From a virus: DNA of 47,438 nt. Shown piece after piece: positions 25,358 to 34,059 of this stretch (positions are counted from its first letter, which is position 1; each line of letters opens with the position of its first letter). The notes under the pieces are model-generated. The model saw only the letters and a program-made list of their open reading frames with translations, had not been told where the DNA came from and searched no databases. The translations under genes were made by a program, and so were the position numbers. Location: IMG/VR virus record IMGVR_UViG_3300013093_000079, positions 1 to 47,438 of that record. One strand, given 5' to 3'.

Positions 25358-26463
25358 CAGCAGCAGCCACATCCAAGACCACCATGAAGGGCCTCGACAA
25401 GTTCGTCGACAAGTTTGAGAAGACCTTCGGCGCTGGCACCATCCAGCGCAGCGAAAAGCCCAATCCTTACGAGGTACTTTCCACCGGATCACTGGCGCTC
25501 GACTATGCGCTCGGGGTCGGTGGCTACGTCGAGGGACGTATCGTCGAAATCTGGGGACCCGAAGGCGTTGGCAAGACCACGCTGTCCATGATGGCGGTGG
25601 CCGAAGCCCAGCGTAAGCACCCCGACAAGCACGTTGCATGGATCGACATGGAGCAGGTCTGGGACGACAACTGGGCCGTGCAGCACGGTATCGAGTTGGA
25701 CCGCTGCCTGCTGTTCACTCCGTCATCCGCCGAGGATGTGGCCGACGCTGTGAAGGAATTCCTGTCGTCGGGGTTGTTTAGCATGGTCGTCCTCGACTCC
25801 GTAGGGGCGATGATCCCCGAAAAGGAGAAGGAGAAGGGCGCCGACGAGGCTACGGTCGCCATCCAAGCCAAGATCGTTACTCGCATGGTCAAGATCGCTG
25901 CGGTGGCCGCTCGGCAGAACAACTGTACGTTCATCATCATCAATCAGGTTCGTGCCCAAATCAGTTTCCGAGGTGGCACCACCACGGGTGGAGGGTTTGC
26001 CCTCAAGCACGCATCGTCGTTCAAGTTGAAGTTGGCTCGTACCGGCACCACACCGTTCGAGGCCACCATCGAGGGCGAGAAGCGAGTGGTCGGTCACGAG
26101 ATCAAGATCAAGGTGGAGCGCAACAAGGTCGCCCCGGCCTACCGTGATGCAACGGTGGTCATGTTCAACCAGCCGTCGAAGTTCGGCCCAGTCGGCATCG
26201 ACCGAGTGGACGAGGCTGTCACCGTGGGCATCAAGACGGGCATCATCAAGGCCGCTGGAGCGTGGTATGACGTGCCGGGACTCCCAGATCGGGTAAATGG
26301 TCGAGAGGCCATCATCAAGGCGCTACGGGCCAATCCTGACGCTCTCGAGGCAGTCCGTGCGGAGGTCTTGAAGACTCGGGAGCACGAGATCATCGTGGAC
26401 GAGTTGGACGACGAAGACTTCCCCATGGTGAACGAAGATGGCGAGATCGTCGAGGCCTTCTAG
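25354..26463 (+). CDS. recA: RecA-like recombinase
   Basis: A 369-residue RecA-family ATPase. It contains Walker A GPEGVGKT (68-75), the LSTGSLALD opening strand, Walker B MVVLDSVGA, INQVRAQI as the sensor region and a GGGFALKH loop-2 area. An extended acidic C-tail (DELDDEDFPMVNEDGEIVEAF) resembles that of bacterial RecA, which modulates DNA access. The usual catalytic Glu position after the Walker B strand region (EQVWD, ME in IDMEQ) is present. It promotes strand exchange and recombination-dependent replication. It is preceded by AAGGAG and overlaps the polymerase stop by four bases. Confidence 0.93.
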   Translation: MTAAATSKTTMKGLDKFVDKFEKTFGAGTIQRSEKPNPYEVLSTGSLALDYALGVGGYVEGRIVEIWGPEGVGKTTLSMMAVAEAQRKHPDKHVAWIDMEQVWDDNWAVQHGIELDRCLLFTPSSAEDVADAVKEFLSSGLFSMVVLDSVGAMIPEKEKEKGADEATVAIQAKIVTRMVKIAAVAARQNNCTFIIINQVRAQISFRGGTTTGGGFALKHASSFKLKLARTGTTPFEATIEGEKRVVGHEIKIKVERNKVAPAYRDATVVMFNQPSKFGPVGIDRVDEAVTVGIKTGIIKAAGAWYDVPGLPDRVNGREAIIKALRANPDALEAVRAEVLKTREHEIIVDELDDEDFPMVNEDGEIVEAF

Positions 26464-26849
26464 TGACCAGCCAAAACAAGCGAATGGGCGATACCCATGA
26501 GGCTTGGCTGATCGAGATGCTAGGTGGGCGTCAATCACCCGGTAGCGGTAACCAATGGCGCAATCCTATGGACGGTCGCCACAACCGATACGAACAGCAG
26601 TTCGCATGGGCGTGGGACGGCAAGTCCACTAGGTCCAAGTCGGTTTCGGTCACCCGAGACATGCTCAACAAAGCCGTGGAGCAATCTGACGGCGAGCGCC
26701 CAATGATCGCCCTTCGGTTCTATGACGATGACCGACTTCGGATTCACGAAGATTGGTTCGTAATTCGGGCAAGTGACTTTATCGAACTCCAAGAAGCGGC
26801 TGTCACATCCATCGAGTACGATGCCGACTCAAACGAGGAGCGCGCATGA
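26463..26849 (+). CDS. Putative Holliday junction resolvase / PD-(D/E)XK nuclease
   Basis: A 128-residue protein starting with GTG directly at the RecA stop. It shows an N-terminal helix with Glu13, the GGRQSPGSGNQW loop, and a core AWAWDGKSTRSKS giving Asp52-X-Lys54, followed by a helix with further conserved-looking polar residues. That E...D-X-K pattern with the R.SPGSG.. loop is typical of small archaeal/phage Hjc-type nucleases. Placement between RecA and a Cas4-like exonuclease supports a recombination role. A RuvC-like resolvase is also present three genes later, so this one could act on other branched structures. Confidence 0.65.
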   Translation: MTSQNKRMGDTHEAWLIEMLGGRQSPGSGNQWRNPMDGRHNRYEQQFAWAWDGKSTRSKSVSVTRDMLNKAVEQSDGERPMIALRFYDDDRLRIHEDWFVIRASDFIELQEAAVTSIEYDADSNEERA

Positions 26850-27616
26850 GCGAATTCAGTTTCAAGAGGGTCATCAAGTCCGCCCACCGTGGCGACCAGT
26901 TTCTGCCGGTCATCCAATCGTACTTGCACAACCAGAACTTCCCGGACTTTACGGTCAAGGTCCATGGCGTGCAAAATCGACCACCGGACAACTGGTTCCA
27001 CCCCAGTACCCATCCTCTTTGGCCTGAGCGGCAACTTTATTACTACCTCACCCAACCCGAAGGCCTCATTGCCAACCGGCTCGATCCTTTGGGCGTCCTT
27101 GCTGTGACGGCGGGGAATTTCTGGCACTCGTTCATGGAGGTTTGCCTCATGGACGCCGGATTGCTAACGGCTACCGAAGTCCCGCTCGAGGACGCCGAGG
27201 TGATGAGCCGAGGTCACATGGACGGTCAATGCGCCGACCCCGAAGAGGGCTTTGAGTTCAAGACCATGAATGGCATGAAGATGGGCAAGATCGCCGAAGG
27301 ACCGGCTTCCTCGAAAGAGGTCCAAGACTCTTGGAAGGCTCTCGTTCCCGTTTACGCAGCGCAAGCGCAGGAATACATGAGGATTGCCGGATTGAAGCGT
27401 CAGCGGTTCCTCGTTATGAACACGGCCTATCCATTTCCAATGCGAGAGATCGTTCTTGATTATGACGAGCGGGCAGCGATGGAAGTTCGTGACAAGTACG
27501 CACGGGTCCGTCAAGCCGTAGCGGATCAGCGCCTCCCCGGAGCGTGCTGCAACCCCGGCAGCCAAGAAGCGAAGCAGTGCTTTGCTAGGGCGGTCTGTCC
27601 GGTGGGCCAGATGTGA
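26846..27616 (+). CDS. Cas4/RecB-like exonuclease
   Basis: A 256-residue PD-(D/E)XK nuclease: His94 in the FWHSFME helix, Asp126 in GHMDG, Glu137-X-Lys139 in GFEFKTMN, and a Q..EY helix (QAQEYMRIAG). The C-terminus has Cys234, Cys235, Cys245 and Cys251 (CCNPGSQ..CFARAVCPVG), resembling the iron-sulfur cluster end of Cas4. Cas4-like phage exonucleases degrade DNA ends in recombination; no CRISPR array or other cas gene is near, so it is not an adaptation module. It overlaps the flanking genes by four bases each. Confidence 0.75.
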   Translation: MSEFSFKRVIKSAHRGDQFLPVIQSYLHNQNFPDFTVKVHGVQNRPPDNWFHPSTHPLWPERQLYYYLTQPEGLIANRLDPLGVLAVTAGNFWHSFMEVCLMDAGLLTATEVPLEDAEVMSRGHMDGQCADPEEGFEFKTMNGMKMGKIAEGPASSKEVQDSWKALVPVYAAQAQEYMRIAGLKRQRFLVMNTAYPFPMREIVLDYDERAAMEVRDKYARVRQAVADQRLPGACCNPGSQEAKQCFARAVCPVGQM

Positions 27617-28212
27617 GTGACTTTAGCGCCCTCAATCAGTTCAGGCCTGCTGCGAAAGTAACGGAGTCCGACGAGACGCCCCCCAAGTCCTTTCGGTGGA
27701 CCGGAAACGGCGTCATCGTAGCGTTTGACCAATCGCTCGCAAACTCGGGCTACGTCGTCGCTGAGGTGGCTCAGAAACGACTAAGCGTGATGGCGTCTGG
27801 CACGATCCATACCGTCACCACCGGAGGGCGCAAGTCATGGACCGATACTCTTTATCGGGCACGGGAACTTATTGAACCGATGGGCGCTGTTCTGGCTGAG
27901 TACCAGCCCGTGCTCATCATCCACGAGATGCCTCCTATCGGAAACTCACGATCGATGCGCCGACCCGACTCGTCCATCCTGTCATCGCTTGCCCTGTGGG
28001 TGGCGGCGGGAGAAACCCCGATTCGCATGGTCGATGCACGAGCAGCAAAGAAATACTTGACAGGCAAGCCCGGAGCCACTAAGAAAGAGGTACGCACCGC
28101 CCTCGAGAAGAGACTCGGTGACGTATTTCAAGCCCCCGATTTACGCAAAAACGAACACACCTATGACGCATTAGCGTTGCTCATCACGTTTATTCACAAG
28201 GAGTCCAAATGA
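27613..28212 (+). CDS. RuvC-like Holliday junction resolvase
   Basis: A 199-residue RNase H-fold nuclease. Asp39 lies in VIVAFDQSLANSGYVV (first strand), Glu105 in LIIHEMPPIG, and the C-terminal helix has NEHTYDALAL (His182, Asp185). These match the acidic residues of RuvC-type resolvases, which cut four-way junctions before packaging. A 35-residue N-terminal tail precedes the fold. It starts with GTG overlapping the previous stop and ends by overlapping the next ATG. Confidence 0.75.
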   Translation: MSDFSALNQFRPAAKVTESDETPPKSFRWTGNGVIVAFDQSLANSGYVVAEVAQKRLSVMASGTIHTVTTGGRKSWTDTLYRARELIEPMGAVLAEYQPVLIIHEMPPIGNSRSMRRPDSSILSSLALWVAAGETPIRMVDARAAKKYLTGKPGATKKEVRTALEKRLGDVFQAPDLRKNEHTYDALALLITFIHKESK

Positions 28213-28892
28213 CCATCCACACCACCCGAGCATCAGGCAAGACTGCGGCGACCGAAGAGACCGAGGCGAAGGCCAAGGAGTTCGACACGCTTTCTACCGC
28301 AACCCTCCCCGAAGAGGATTCCCGCAAATGGAAGTCACCGGGCTTTCAGCGGATGAGAATGGATTGGCGGTCGGAGGATCGCACGGTCATGGATCGGGCG
28401 AAGGGGTCCGTCGATGGCTGGATGCAGCGTGAGTTTGCCGACGCCTACCGCCTGCTCTATCAGGTCTACAGCGTGGTCAGGGTTCCCATGGTGGACGAGA
28501 ACGGCGAAATCGCTCACGACGCTTATGGCCAGCCCATGTGGCAGCGTGACGAGTCCGGTTCATACATTGAGGACTTCAACCGGCTGACGTTCAAGGACAA
28601 AGAGAACTTCATGTTCTCGCTGACCACCCGACTCGTGCTGTGGGAGCAGCGTGCAGCCGACGCATGGGGCGAGGCCATGTTCTCCAAAGCCATGTGGGAA
28701 GAGTCTCACGCCATCGGGTTCGACGCCCCGAAGCAAGGCACGGTGGACAATCGGAACGCCAAGGCCACGATCGACAGTCGTGAGGATCGGTACTTTGCCA
28801 TCCTGCTGACCTATCGTTCTCGCAAGGCCGAGTCGTTCGTCAAGTCGCTTTCGCTGCTTGCCCAACGCCTCAAGGACAGCCTCGTAGCGTAA
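28209..28892 (+). CDS. Hypothetical protein of the recombination cluster
   Basis: A 227-residue, mostly helical and charged protein that I do not recognise. The first 40 residues are Thr/Glu/Ala-rich and likely disordered; the rest is Trp/Phe/Arg-rich with a well-conserved-looking end (DRYFAILLTYRSRKAESFVKS). It is coupled to the RuvC-like gene by an ATGA overlap and is the last gene of the replication/recombination operon. No Cys cluster or nuclease motif is seen. Confidence 0.55.
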   Translation: MTIHTTRASGKTAATEETEAKAKEFDTLSTATLPEEDSRKWKSPGFQRMRMDWRSEDRTVMDRAKGSVDGWMQREFADAYRLLYQVYSVVRVPMVDENGEIAHDAYGQPMWQRDESGSYIEDFNRLTFKDKENFMFSLTTRLVLWEQRAADAWGEAMFSKAMWEESHAIGFDAPKQGTVDNRNAKATIDSREDRYFAILLTYRSRKAESFVKSLSLLAQRLKDSLVA

Positions 28893-28962
28893 CACGTTCT
28901 TCATTCAATGATGATGCGAGGTTGGTGATTTCTCCACACCCAGTCCTGATACCTTGGACCTA

Positions 28963-28975
28963 GACCAAATTGGTC
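28963..28975. promoter_or_regulatory. 13-base palindrome upstream of the sigma-region-4-like gene
   Basis: GACCAAATTGGTC is a perfect inverted repeat (6-base arms, central A) located 22 bases before ATG 28998 in a 105-base gap. Its size and place suggest an operator for a dimeric repressor. No clear -10 box was identified, so the relation to a promoter is open. Confidence 0.45.
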
Positions 28976-28997
28976 AAAACAAGGTGCAAGGACACGG

Positions 28998-29339
28998 ATG
29001 GACGTAGCGACACTGCGGGAGATATTCCGCAACTTCCGTCAATGGGAAAACCTTCGGGAGACTGAATCGTTAGAAACCCTCGTTGGTCCTGACGGCGAGG
29101 AATACAATTTCCACGACATCAAGTTTCTTTACGAAAACCTAAGCGTGCTGCCCAAACGGCAAGCCGAGGCCATCCACCTCTACCTCATTGAGAACATGAG
29201 GGAGCGTGATGCGGCGACCGAGATGGGTCTTTCGCCGACGAATCCGATCGGTATCTACGCCTCTACCGGCATTGCCAAACTGATCGACCTCAATGAGCGG
29301 GGGCTAATCCCCAGATATCGGGTGATAGTCAATGGCTAG
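28998..29339 (+). CDS. Sigma-70 region 4-like HTH transcription factor
   Basis: A 113-residue protein. Residues 50-95 (LPKRQAEAIHLYLIENMRERDAATEMG, then IGIYASTGIAKL) follow the sigma region 4 pattern: a helix that ends before a turn, a recognition helix, and a terminal IAKL helix. A region 2 is missing, so it is not a full sigma factor. It likely binds DNA and may redirect transcription to the packaging/late genes that follow. ATG follows AAGGA. It overlaps the next gene by eight bases. Confidence 0.65.
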   Translation: MDVATLREIFRNFRQWENLRETESLETLVGPDGEEYNFHDIKFLYENLSVLPKRQAEAIHLYLIENMRERDAATEMGLSPTNPIGIYASTGIAKLIDLNERGLIPRYRVIVNG

Positions 29340-29631
29340 AATGCGCTATGGCACGAACAAGGCTCTCGAAGAGCAGGCGGATGCCCTTATCAAAGAATCC
29401 CTTCAGGGCGTCACTAGCCACAAAGAAAAGTCCGACATCTTGACTCCGTGGAAGTGGGCTGACCGTCATCGACGGGAGGTCTATACTGCGCAGGGGACGC
29501 CAGATGAGTCGATTCGCAAGGGAATGTTCCACCGGGTCGCCAATCGTGCACGCCCTGACCTAAACAGTAGGGATGGCCTTGCTAGGGCCAATCGGAACCT
29601 TTCTCGAACGAACGACAGGAACAATGACTGA
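29332..29631 (+). CDS. Hypothetical basic protein
   Basis: A 99-residue Arg/Asn-rich protein with no named motif. The middle (TPWKWADRHRREVYTAQG) looks helical; the last 30 residues (RPDLNSRDGLARANR and an Asn/Arg tail) are probably flexible. It overlaps the sigma-like gene (ATGGCTAG) and the following gene, so it is translated in a coupled set. A DNA-binding role is possible from its charge but unproven. Confidence 0.5.
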   Translation: MARMRYGTNKALEEQADALIKESLQGVTSHKEKSDILTPWKWADRHRREVYTAQGTPDESIRKGMFHRVANRARPDLNSRDGLARANRNLSRTNDRNND

Positions 29632-30385
29632 GATTCGCAATGAGGCATTTGCCACTGTTGAGCACAACGGCCTAGAGTTTCCTCAGCGTTACGAACCTAG
29701 ATGCAATACCTGCCGTCATAGCGCCCGTCTGCTGATTGAGAACTGGTGGGTCGAAGGGCTTCGCCCGTCGCAGATCATTGAGCGCCTTGGCGACGAGCCC
29801 GGAATCAACGAGCGCAATATCTCGGCGCACATGAACGCTGGCCATGCTCAAACGAACGAGATGGGGCTCATGCTCCAGCGGGCGGCAGAGCAAGGCGTGA
29901 CCTTTGAAACGCTCGAGCAAAACAAACGTGCTGGGCTGTTCGCCGCCGAACTAGCAGTCGACAAGTTCCGTATGCGTCTAGCCGATCCCGAATTCCAGCC
30001 AGACTTCAAAGATGGATTGGCAGCCATCAAACTCCTCAACGAACTTACCGGAGCCGTTGAGGGAGATGGATTCGATTCCAACGATGTGTTCGTCATCCTC
30101 TCGACGTTCTTGGCCCACACTCGCACCGTGCTAACTCGTTACATTCCGATGCAGGTCGAGGATGCAATGCACCACCTTGGGTTGCTCTTTGAGCAAGACC
30201 CCGTGCTGCGACAAATCATTGATCGAACCTCCGAAGCGGAATCCACCACGGGCATGTTCTCGGAACGGGATCCCGAGCAATACGTCGACGCCGAAATCAT
30301 CGAAGAAACTCCGGCTGGCACTCCCGACGTTGAGGTGGTAGAGTCATCAAACGAGGAAGGCGATTGGGAGTCGTACTTCGAATAG
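29624..30385 (+). CDS. Candidate small terminase subunit
   Basis: A 253-residue protein starting MTEIRNEAFATVEH; the frame is open upstream but ATG 29624 overlaps the prior stop as its neighbours do. Residues 25-75 contain RCNTCRHSARLLIENWWVEGLRPSQII..., a C-X2-C-X-H plus helix-turn-helix layout, as in phage DNA-recognition HTH domains of small terminases. Then come long helices suited to ring assembly and an acidic C-tail. It lies 1.5 kb before the large terminase with a DUF932-like gene between. The call is by motif and position; an HTH regulator is the alternative. Confidence 0.5.
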   Translation: MTEIRNEAFATVEHNGLEFPQRYEPRCNTCRHSARLLIENWWVEGLRPSQIIERLGDEPGINERNISAHMNAGHAQTNEMGLMLQRAAEQGVTFETLEQNKRAGLFAAELAVDKFRMRLADPEFQPDFKDGLAAIKLLNELTGAVEGDGFDSNDVFVILSTFLAHTRTVLTRYIPMQVEDAMHHLGLLFEQDPVLRQIIDRTSEAESTTGMFSERDPEQYVDAEIIEETPAGTPDVEVVESSNEEGDWESYFE

Positions 30386-30424
30386 TTCGAAGTAGGAGCC
30401 CTCGCCGCTACATAAGGAGAGGCA

Positions 30425-31456
30425 ATGTTCCTACGAGACACACCACAGCACACGGTCGGGGATCTGTATGATCTCATCGCACCACCCACCATGACGGCTA
30501 CCGTCCTGACGAGCAGGATTGACGTAGACCTGACTCGGGAAAACGTCATCAAGTACCGTGACGACGAGGGTCACGTCAGCGAGATCAACGCCAATGGCAA
30601 TGGCGTCCTTGCTATCGGCAACTGGCTGAACGTCCCTACGCCGTTCTTGGCCCGACTGGACGCAGATGTGCAGGAGAACCTGCTCAACGCCCTCCTGTCC
30701 CGCCAGAGCGACACCACGGCCACCTTGAGCATCGTTGAGGACGAGGGTCTTGTGGACTTGGCTGCCCCAAACCACCTGAAGATGGATCCCCGTCACCTCA
30801 TCGACATCGCTGGCGAAGTCGTCGGCCATGACGCCGAGGTCGTGGAGTACCGTCGTGATTCGATGGGCTATGCGTTTGACCTGATCGTCTCGGGATCAAA
30901 CGGGCGTGCCGTTGGTGGGGATGCCCACGTTGGCGACCTCACCCGTGGCGGTCTTCGGTTTGGGCAGGACACCAAGAAGGGTCTGGCCCCGTGGGTCCAG
31001 CGATACCTTTACCGGCTCGTCTGCACGAACGGCATGGAGATCCCCGACCACGGGTTGAAGATCGACGCTCGTGGGCACGACATGGAGTCGCTCATCGAGT
31101 CCCTGACCGAAAAGGCGCATGAGGCGTTCTCCAAGGTGAGTGGCGACATCGATTCGTTTTACCACCTTCGTACCGTGCGGGTCTCCAACCCCGAGCGCAC
31201 GCTCGTCCGGCTGGCCTCCGAGTACGGAATCTCCGCACGGACGCTGGCATCGTTGCTGGCCGAGTTGCCCGAGTACCTTGCCGAGGATGGCACGGCTACG
31301 CAGTTTGACCTCGTGAACCTCATCACGAATGCTGCAAACGCCAACCACCTTTCCAACCGTCCCGGCGCACGTCGGGCGCTGGAGTCCATCGGTGGTCTTA
31401 TCACCCACGACGAGGCAGCCCGGTGCACGCAGTGTGCATCGAAGTTGGTCCTCTAA
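30425..31456 (+). CDS. DUF932-like phage/plasmid protein
   Basis: A 343-residue protein with the character of the DUF932 family: an alpha/beta N-half, DLIVSGSNGRAVGGDAHVG, then GLRFGQDTKKG and YRLVCTNGMEIPDHG (the family's R.VCTNGM element), and a helical C-half ending with a CTQCASKL motif. DUF932 proteins are common on phages and plasmids with no settled biochemical role. ATG follows AAGGAG. A strong hairpin (31473-31516) follows, so it ends its transcription unit between the candidate small terminase and the large terminase. Confidence 0.6.
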   Translation: MFLRDTPQHTVGDLYDLIAPPTMTATVLTSRIDVDLTRENVIKYRDDEGHVSEINANGNGVLAIGNWLNVPTPFLARLDADVQENLLNALLSRQSDTTATLSIVEDEGLVDLAAPNHLKMDPRHLIDIAGEVVGHDAEVVEYRRDSMGYAFDLIVSGSNGRAVGGDAHVGDLTRGGLRFGQDTKKGLAPWVQRYLYRLVCTNGMEIPDHGLKIDARGHDMESLIESLTEKAHEAFSKVSGDIDSFYHLRTVRVSNPERTLVRLASEYGISARTLASLLAELPEYLAEDGTATQFDLVNLITNAANANHLSNRPGARRALESIGGLITHDEAARCTQCASKLVL

Positions 31457-31472
31457 GGAACCTTTCGGGCGG

Positions 31473-31516
31473 GTGTCCGGGTCGTTACTAGACTTCCACA
31501 GTAGCGATCCGGGCAC
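31473..31516 (+). terminator. 17-bp hairpin terminator after the DUF932-like gene
   Basis: Bases 31473-31489 pair with 31500-31516 along the full 17 positions, allowing three G-U pairs, with a 10-base loop. It is followed by TTAG rather than a T-run, so it resembles U-less actinobacterial terminators. Confidence 0.65.
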
Positions 31517-31540
31517 TTAGTCCGAGAAGTGGAAAACTTG

Positions 31541-31549
31541 TGGCATAAT
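31541..31549 (+). promoter_or_regulatory. Candidate extended -10 promoter of the terminase operon
   Basis: TGGCATAAT forms an extended -10 (TGN plus CATAAT), nine bases before ATG 31559, which here also has a GGAG ribosome binding site. No -35 is evident. Confidence 0.45.
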
Positions 31550-31558
31550 GGAGTCCTA

Positions 31559-31921
31559 ATGTCTGACGCCCCACTTATTGACCTGTACGACTCAGAAATC
31601 CTTGCTGCCGAAAAGGTGCTAGAGAGACTTCATGAGAAGCAGCGAAAGTCTACCAACCTCGAAGCGTTTCGCAAGGAGATCATCGAGCGATTTGCCGAGA
31701 TTGGCCTGAAGGTTGACGTCAAGGTATGGACGACCAATCAAGATGGCGTCTTTGGATTCGAGGTAGAGATCACTGGTCGTACCGAGGCCGTGAACTGGGA
31801 TCACGATCGCCAAGTTCACGAGGTTCGCACCGACATCTTGGACCTGCTGCCCGAATCCGAAAAGGGCCAATGGATCAAGTCGAAGGCGGGCATCGACATG
31901 CCCCCCGGCCACAAGCACTAA
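31559..31921 (+). CDS. Hypothetical protein upstream of the large terminase
   Basis: A 120-residue protein. ATG 31559 (MSDAPLIDLY) has GGAG five bases upstream; the in-frame GTG further upstream would lie before the proposed transcription start. It has an N-terminal coiled-coil-like helix (SEILAAEKVLERLHEKQRKS) and a beta-rich centre. It is directly followed, four bases later, by the terminase GTG. A packaging or head-connector accessory role is possible but rests on position only. Confidence 0.55.
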   Translation: MSDAPLIDLYDSEILAAEKVLERLHEKQRKSTNLEAFRKEIIERFAEIGLKVDVKVWTTNQDGVFGFEVEITGRTEAVNWDHDRQVHEVRTDILDLLPESEKGQWIKSKAGIDMPPGHKH

Positions 31922-31925
31922 CCCG

Positions 31926-34016
31926 GTGGCGAAGTTCTCGCTACCAAGCCACGTCAATCCCATTGAGGCGGCTATCGTTGAGCACACCAAAGTCGGTGAA
32001 GCACTCCGAGTTCCCGACATCATGGAGTTCGTGCTATCGGATCGATATCTCAACCGACCGAACATCTACCCCCGTCAGGCCACCCTGCTAAAGACGATCT
32101 TTATGCAGGACGAACTTTACACGGACTATGACTACGAAGTCCTCGAAGAATGGTCCGACGGGTTTTCGCTCAACACCACGCCCAATGAAGAAGGCGTCTG
32201 GCGCTACCAAGGAACTACGGGCATCCAACCCGACATCCTGCAACGAATCCACCTGAACAAGGCCGAAGGGCGAAAGTGGTTTCGTGAATGCGTGGTCGTG
32301 ATTGGACGACGTGGTGGCAAGGGCTATCTAGGGGGTCTTTGCGGAGCCTATGTGCTGTGGAACTACATCTGCAAGATGGACCCCCAGCGTGAATACGGCG
32401 TAGACCGAGACAAGCGACTCGTCGGTTTGGTATTTGCCGGTAAACTTAATCAAGCCAAGACCGAGCAATGGTCTGACTTGGCAAAGGTCATTCAGGGTTC
32501 GACGTGCTTTGCCCCGTTCATTAGCCGAGTGCAGGCTGAATCGATCTCGCTTTACTCGCCCCATGATCTTGTCCGCAACCGTGAACTCGAACTTCGTGGG
32601 ATCAAGTCGGACGTGGACACGGCTACTTTTCAGATTCTTCCGAAGGAATCCACCATGATGTCTGGTCGTGGTCCGGCAGCCTTCATGCAGTATTACGACG
32701 AGATGGCTCACGTTTCCACCACGACGGCAAAGTCGTCTGCTGAGATGGTGTATCAGGCCGCTACCCCGGCACTTGACCAGTTCGGTCTCGACGCTTTCCT
32801 TTATGAAGGATCGTCCCCATGGCAGATGAGCGGGCAGTTCTACGAAAACTGGTTGCACTCCCTCGAGGTTGACGCCGCCACTGGCAAGCCTGTCTACCCC
32901 GAGATGCTCATGGTGCAACTAGCCTCATGGGATCCCTACAAAGACTGGGAAAGGGCGCCCGTCCTGCACGTCAAAAAGGGATGGCCAGAGCGATTTTCGC
33001 CCCTCAAGCGGGCGGTGCAGGAATACGACGACAAGATGAAGCGCCTAGAGCGGGCAAATCCCGAGACGTTTGCAGTAGAGAGGCGATCGCAATGGGCCGC
33101 TTCCCAAAATGCCTACCTCAACCCGGACCGAGTGCGAGCCATGTTTGCCCCTTATCAGGGTGAGACGCTGCAAATGAAAACTAGCGGCCACATGCAAAAC
33201 GTCTACGTCGCTCACGTCGACCCATCCAAGTCTGGCGCTAACACGGGTCTAGCCGTGGCTCACCTCAGCGACGAACCCGATGAGCGAGGTTTCCATCACG
33301 TCATTTTTGATCTAATCAAGCACTGGACGCCGGGAGACTTTGACGGCCAGCACGGACTGCCCGACAACGGCAAAGAGATTGACTACGTTTACCTCGAAGA
33401 ATGGCTGAACAAGAACGTCACCGACGCTTTCATGCCCGCAGACTTTACGTTTGACCAATTCGACGCCTCGATCATTCAGCGCATCCGCAAGTACGCCCGA
33501 GATAATCGTCGTCCCCGGTCCACTAAGGTCTATGAGCGCACAGCAACGAAGCAAGTCAACTGGAAGATGGCGGAGACGTTCAAGACCGCTCTAGGACTAG
33601 GGATCATCCACGCCCCGTACTACGAGCAGGCCGAACTAGAGATGATCTACCTGCAAGACGTGGGCCACGAACGAGTGGACAAGCCTACCGAGGGGCCAAT
33701 TCAGACCAAGGACGTCTTTGACGCTATCGCCAACGCCGTCTACACTTTGATTGGCGAAGAGATGGCTGCGTTCCTGAACGATGAGTTCATGGGCTTTGGA
33801 CTTTCGGGATATCTACCCGGTGGTGTCCAGCCATTCGGGTCCGAGATGAGTGGATCCGACCCCGAGGCTGAGGATCTTTTCAGTCAATTCCGAGAGATGA
33901 ACACACGACGGGGCGACCAATATGCCCACAGTAGCCCCTCACGGGTCATACAGCGCCCCGGATCAGGCAACTGGTCCCCTAGTAACCCTTTCAATCCTCG
34001 TAGCCGTGGGTGGTAG
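31926..34016 (+). CDS. Terminase large subunit
   Basis: A 696-residue packaging motor and nuclease. The ATPase has a Walker A-like GRRGGKG (127-133) and Walker B YYDEMAH (Asp258, Glu259). The RNase H-like nuclease has VAHVDPSKSG (Asp432), an FDQFD segment and KDVFDAIANAVY near the C-terminus. It cuts and pumps DNA into the prohead. The start is GTG four bases after the preceding stop. A Ser/Pro/Arg-rich tail of about 40 residues ends the protein. Unusually, no portal or capsid gene follows; the next gene is the endolysin. Confidence 0.88.
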   Translation: MAKFSLPSHVNPIEAAIVEHTKVGEALRVPDIMEFVLSDRYLNRPNIYPRQATLLKTIFMQDELYTDYDYEVLEEWSDGFSLNTTPNEEGVWRYQGTTGIQPDILQRIHLNKAEGRKWFRECVVVIGRRGGKGYLGGLCGAYVLWNYICKMDPQREYGVDRDKRLVGLVFAGKLNQAKTEQWSDLAKVIQGSTCFAPFISRVQAESISLYSPHDLVRNRELELRGIKSDVDTATFQILPKESTMMSGRGPAAFMQYYDEMAHVSTTTAKSSAEMVYQAATPALDQFGLDAFLYEGSSPWQMSGQFYENWLHSLEVDAATGKPVYPEMLMVQLASWDPYKDWERAPVLHVKKGWPERFSPLKRAVQEYDDKMKRLERANPETFAVERRSQWAASQNAYLNPDRVRAMFAPYQGETLQMKTSGHMQNVYVAHVDPSKSGANTGLAVAHLSDEPDERGFHHVIFDLIKHWTPGDFDGQHGLPDNGKEIDYVYLEEWLNKNVTDAFMPADFTFDQFDASIIQRIRKYARDNRRPRSTKVYERTATKQVNWKMAETFKTALGLGIIHAPYYEQAELEMIYLQDVGHERVDKPTEGPIQTKDVFDAIANAVYTLIGEEMAAFLNDEFMGFGLSGYLPGGVQPFGSEMSGSDPEAEDLFSQFREMNTRRGDQYAHSSPSRVIQRPGSGNWSPSNPFNPRSRGW

Positions 34017-34019
34017 AAT
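34011..34019 (+). promoter_or_regulatory. Candidate extended -10 promoter of the endolysin gene
   Basis: TGGTAGAAT (TGN plus TAGAAT) overlaps the terminase stop region. It predicts a start near 34026 and a leader of about 33 bases with a clear AAGGAG site at 34049-34054. Confidence 0.45.
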
Positions 34020-34059
34020 AGGAAGGGCTACAGCCATGCCTTTCTTTCAAGGAGCATAG

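Noticed and set aside
26846-27616. CRISPR adaptation module suggested by the Cas4-like gene
   Set aside because: No repeat array, cas1 or cas2 is visible; Cas4-like exonucleases are common in phage recombination clusters.
28893-28997. tRNA or small RNA in the 105-base gap
   Set aside because: No cloverleaf or T-loop motif; only the 13-base palindrome stands out.
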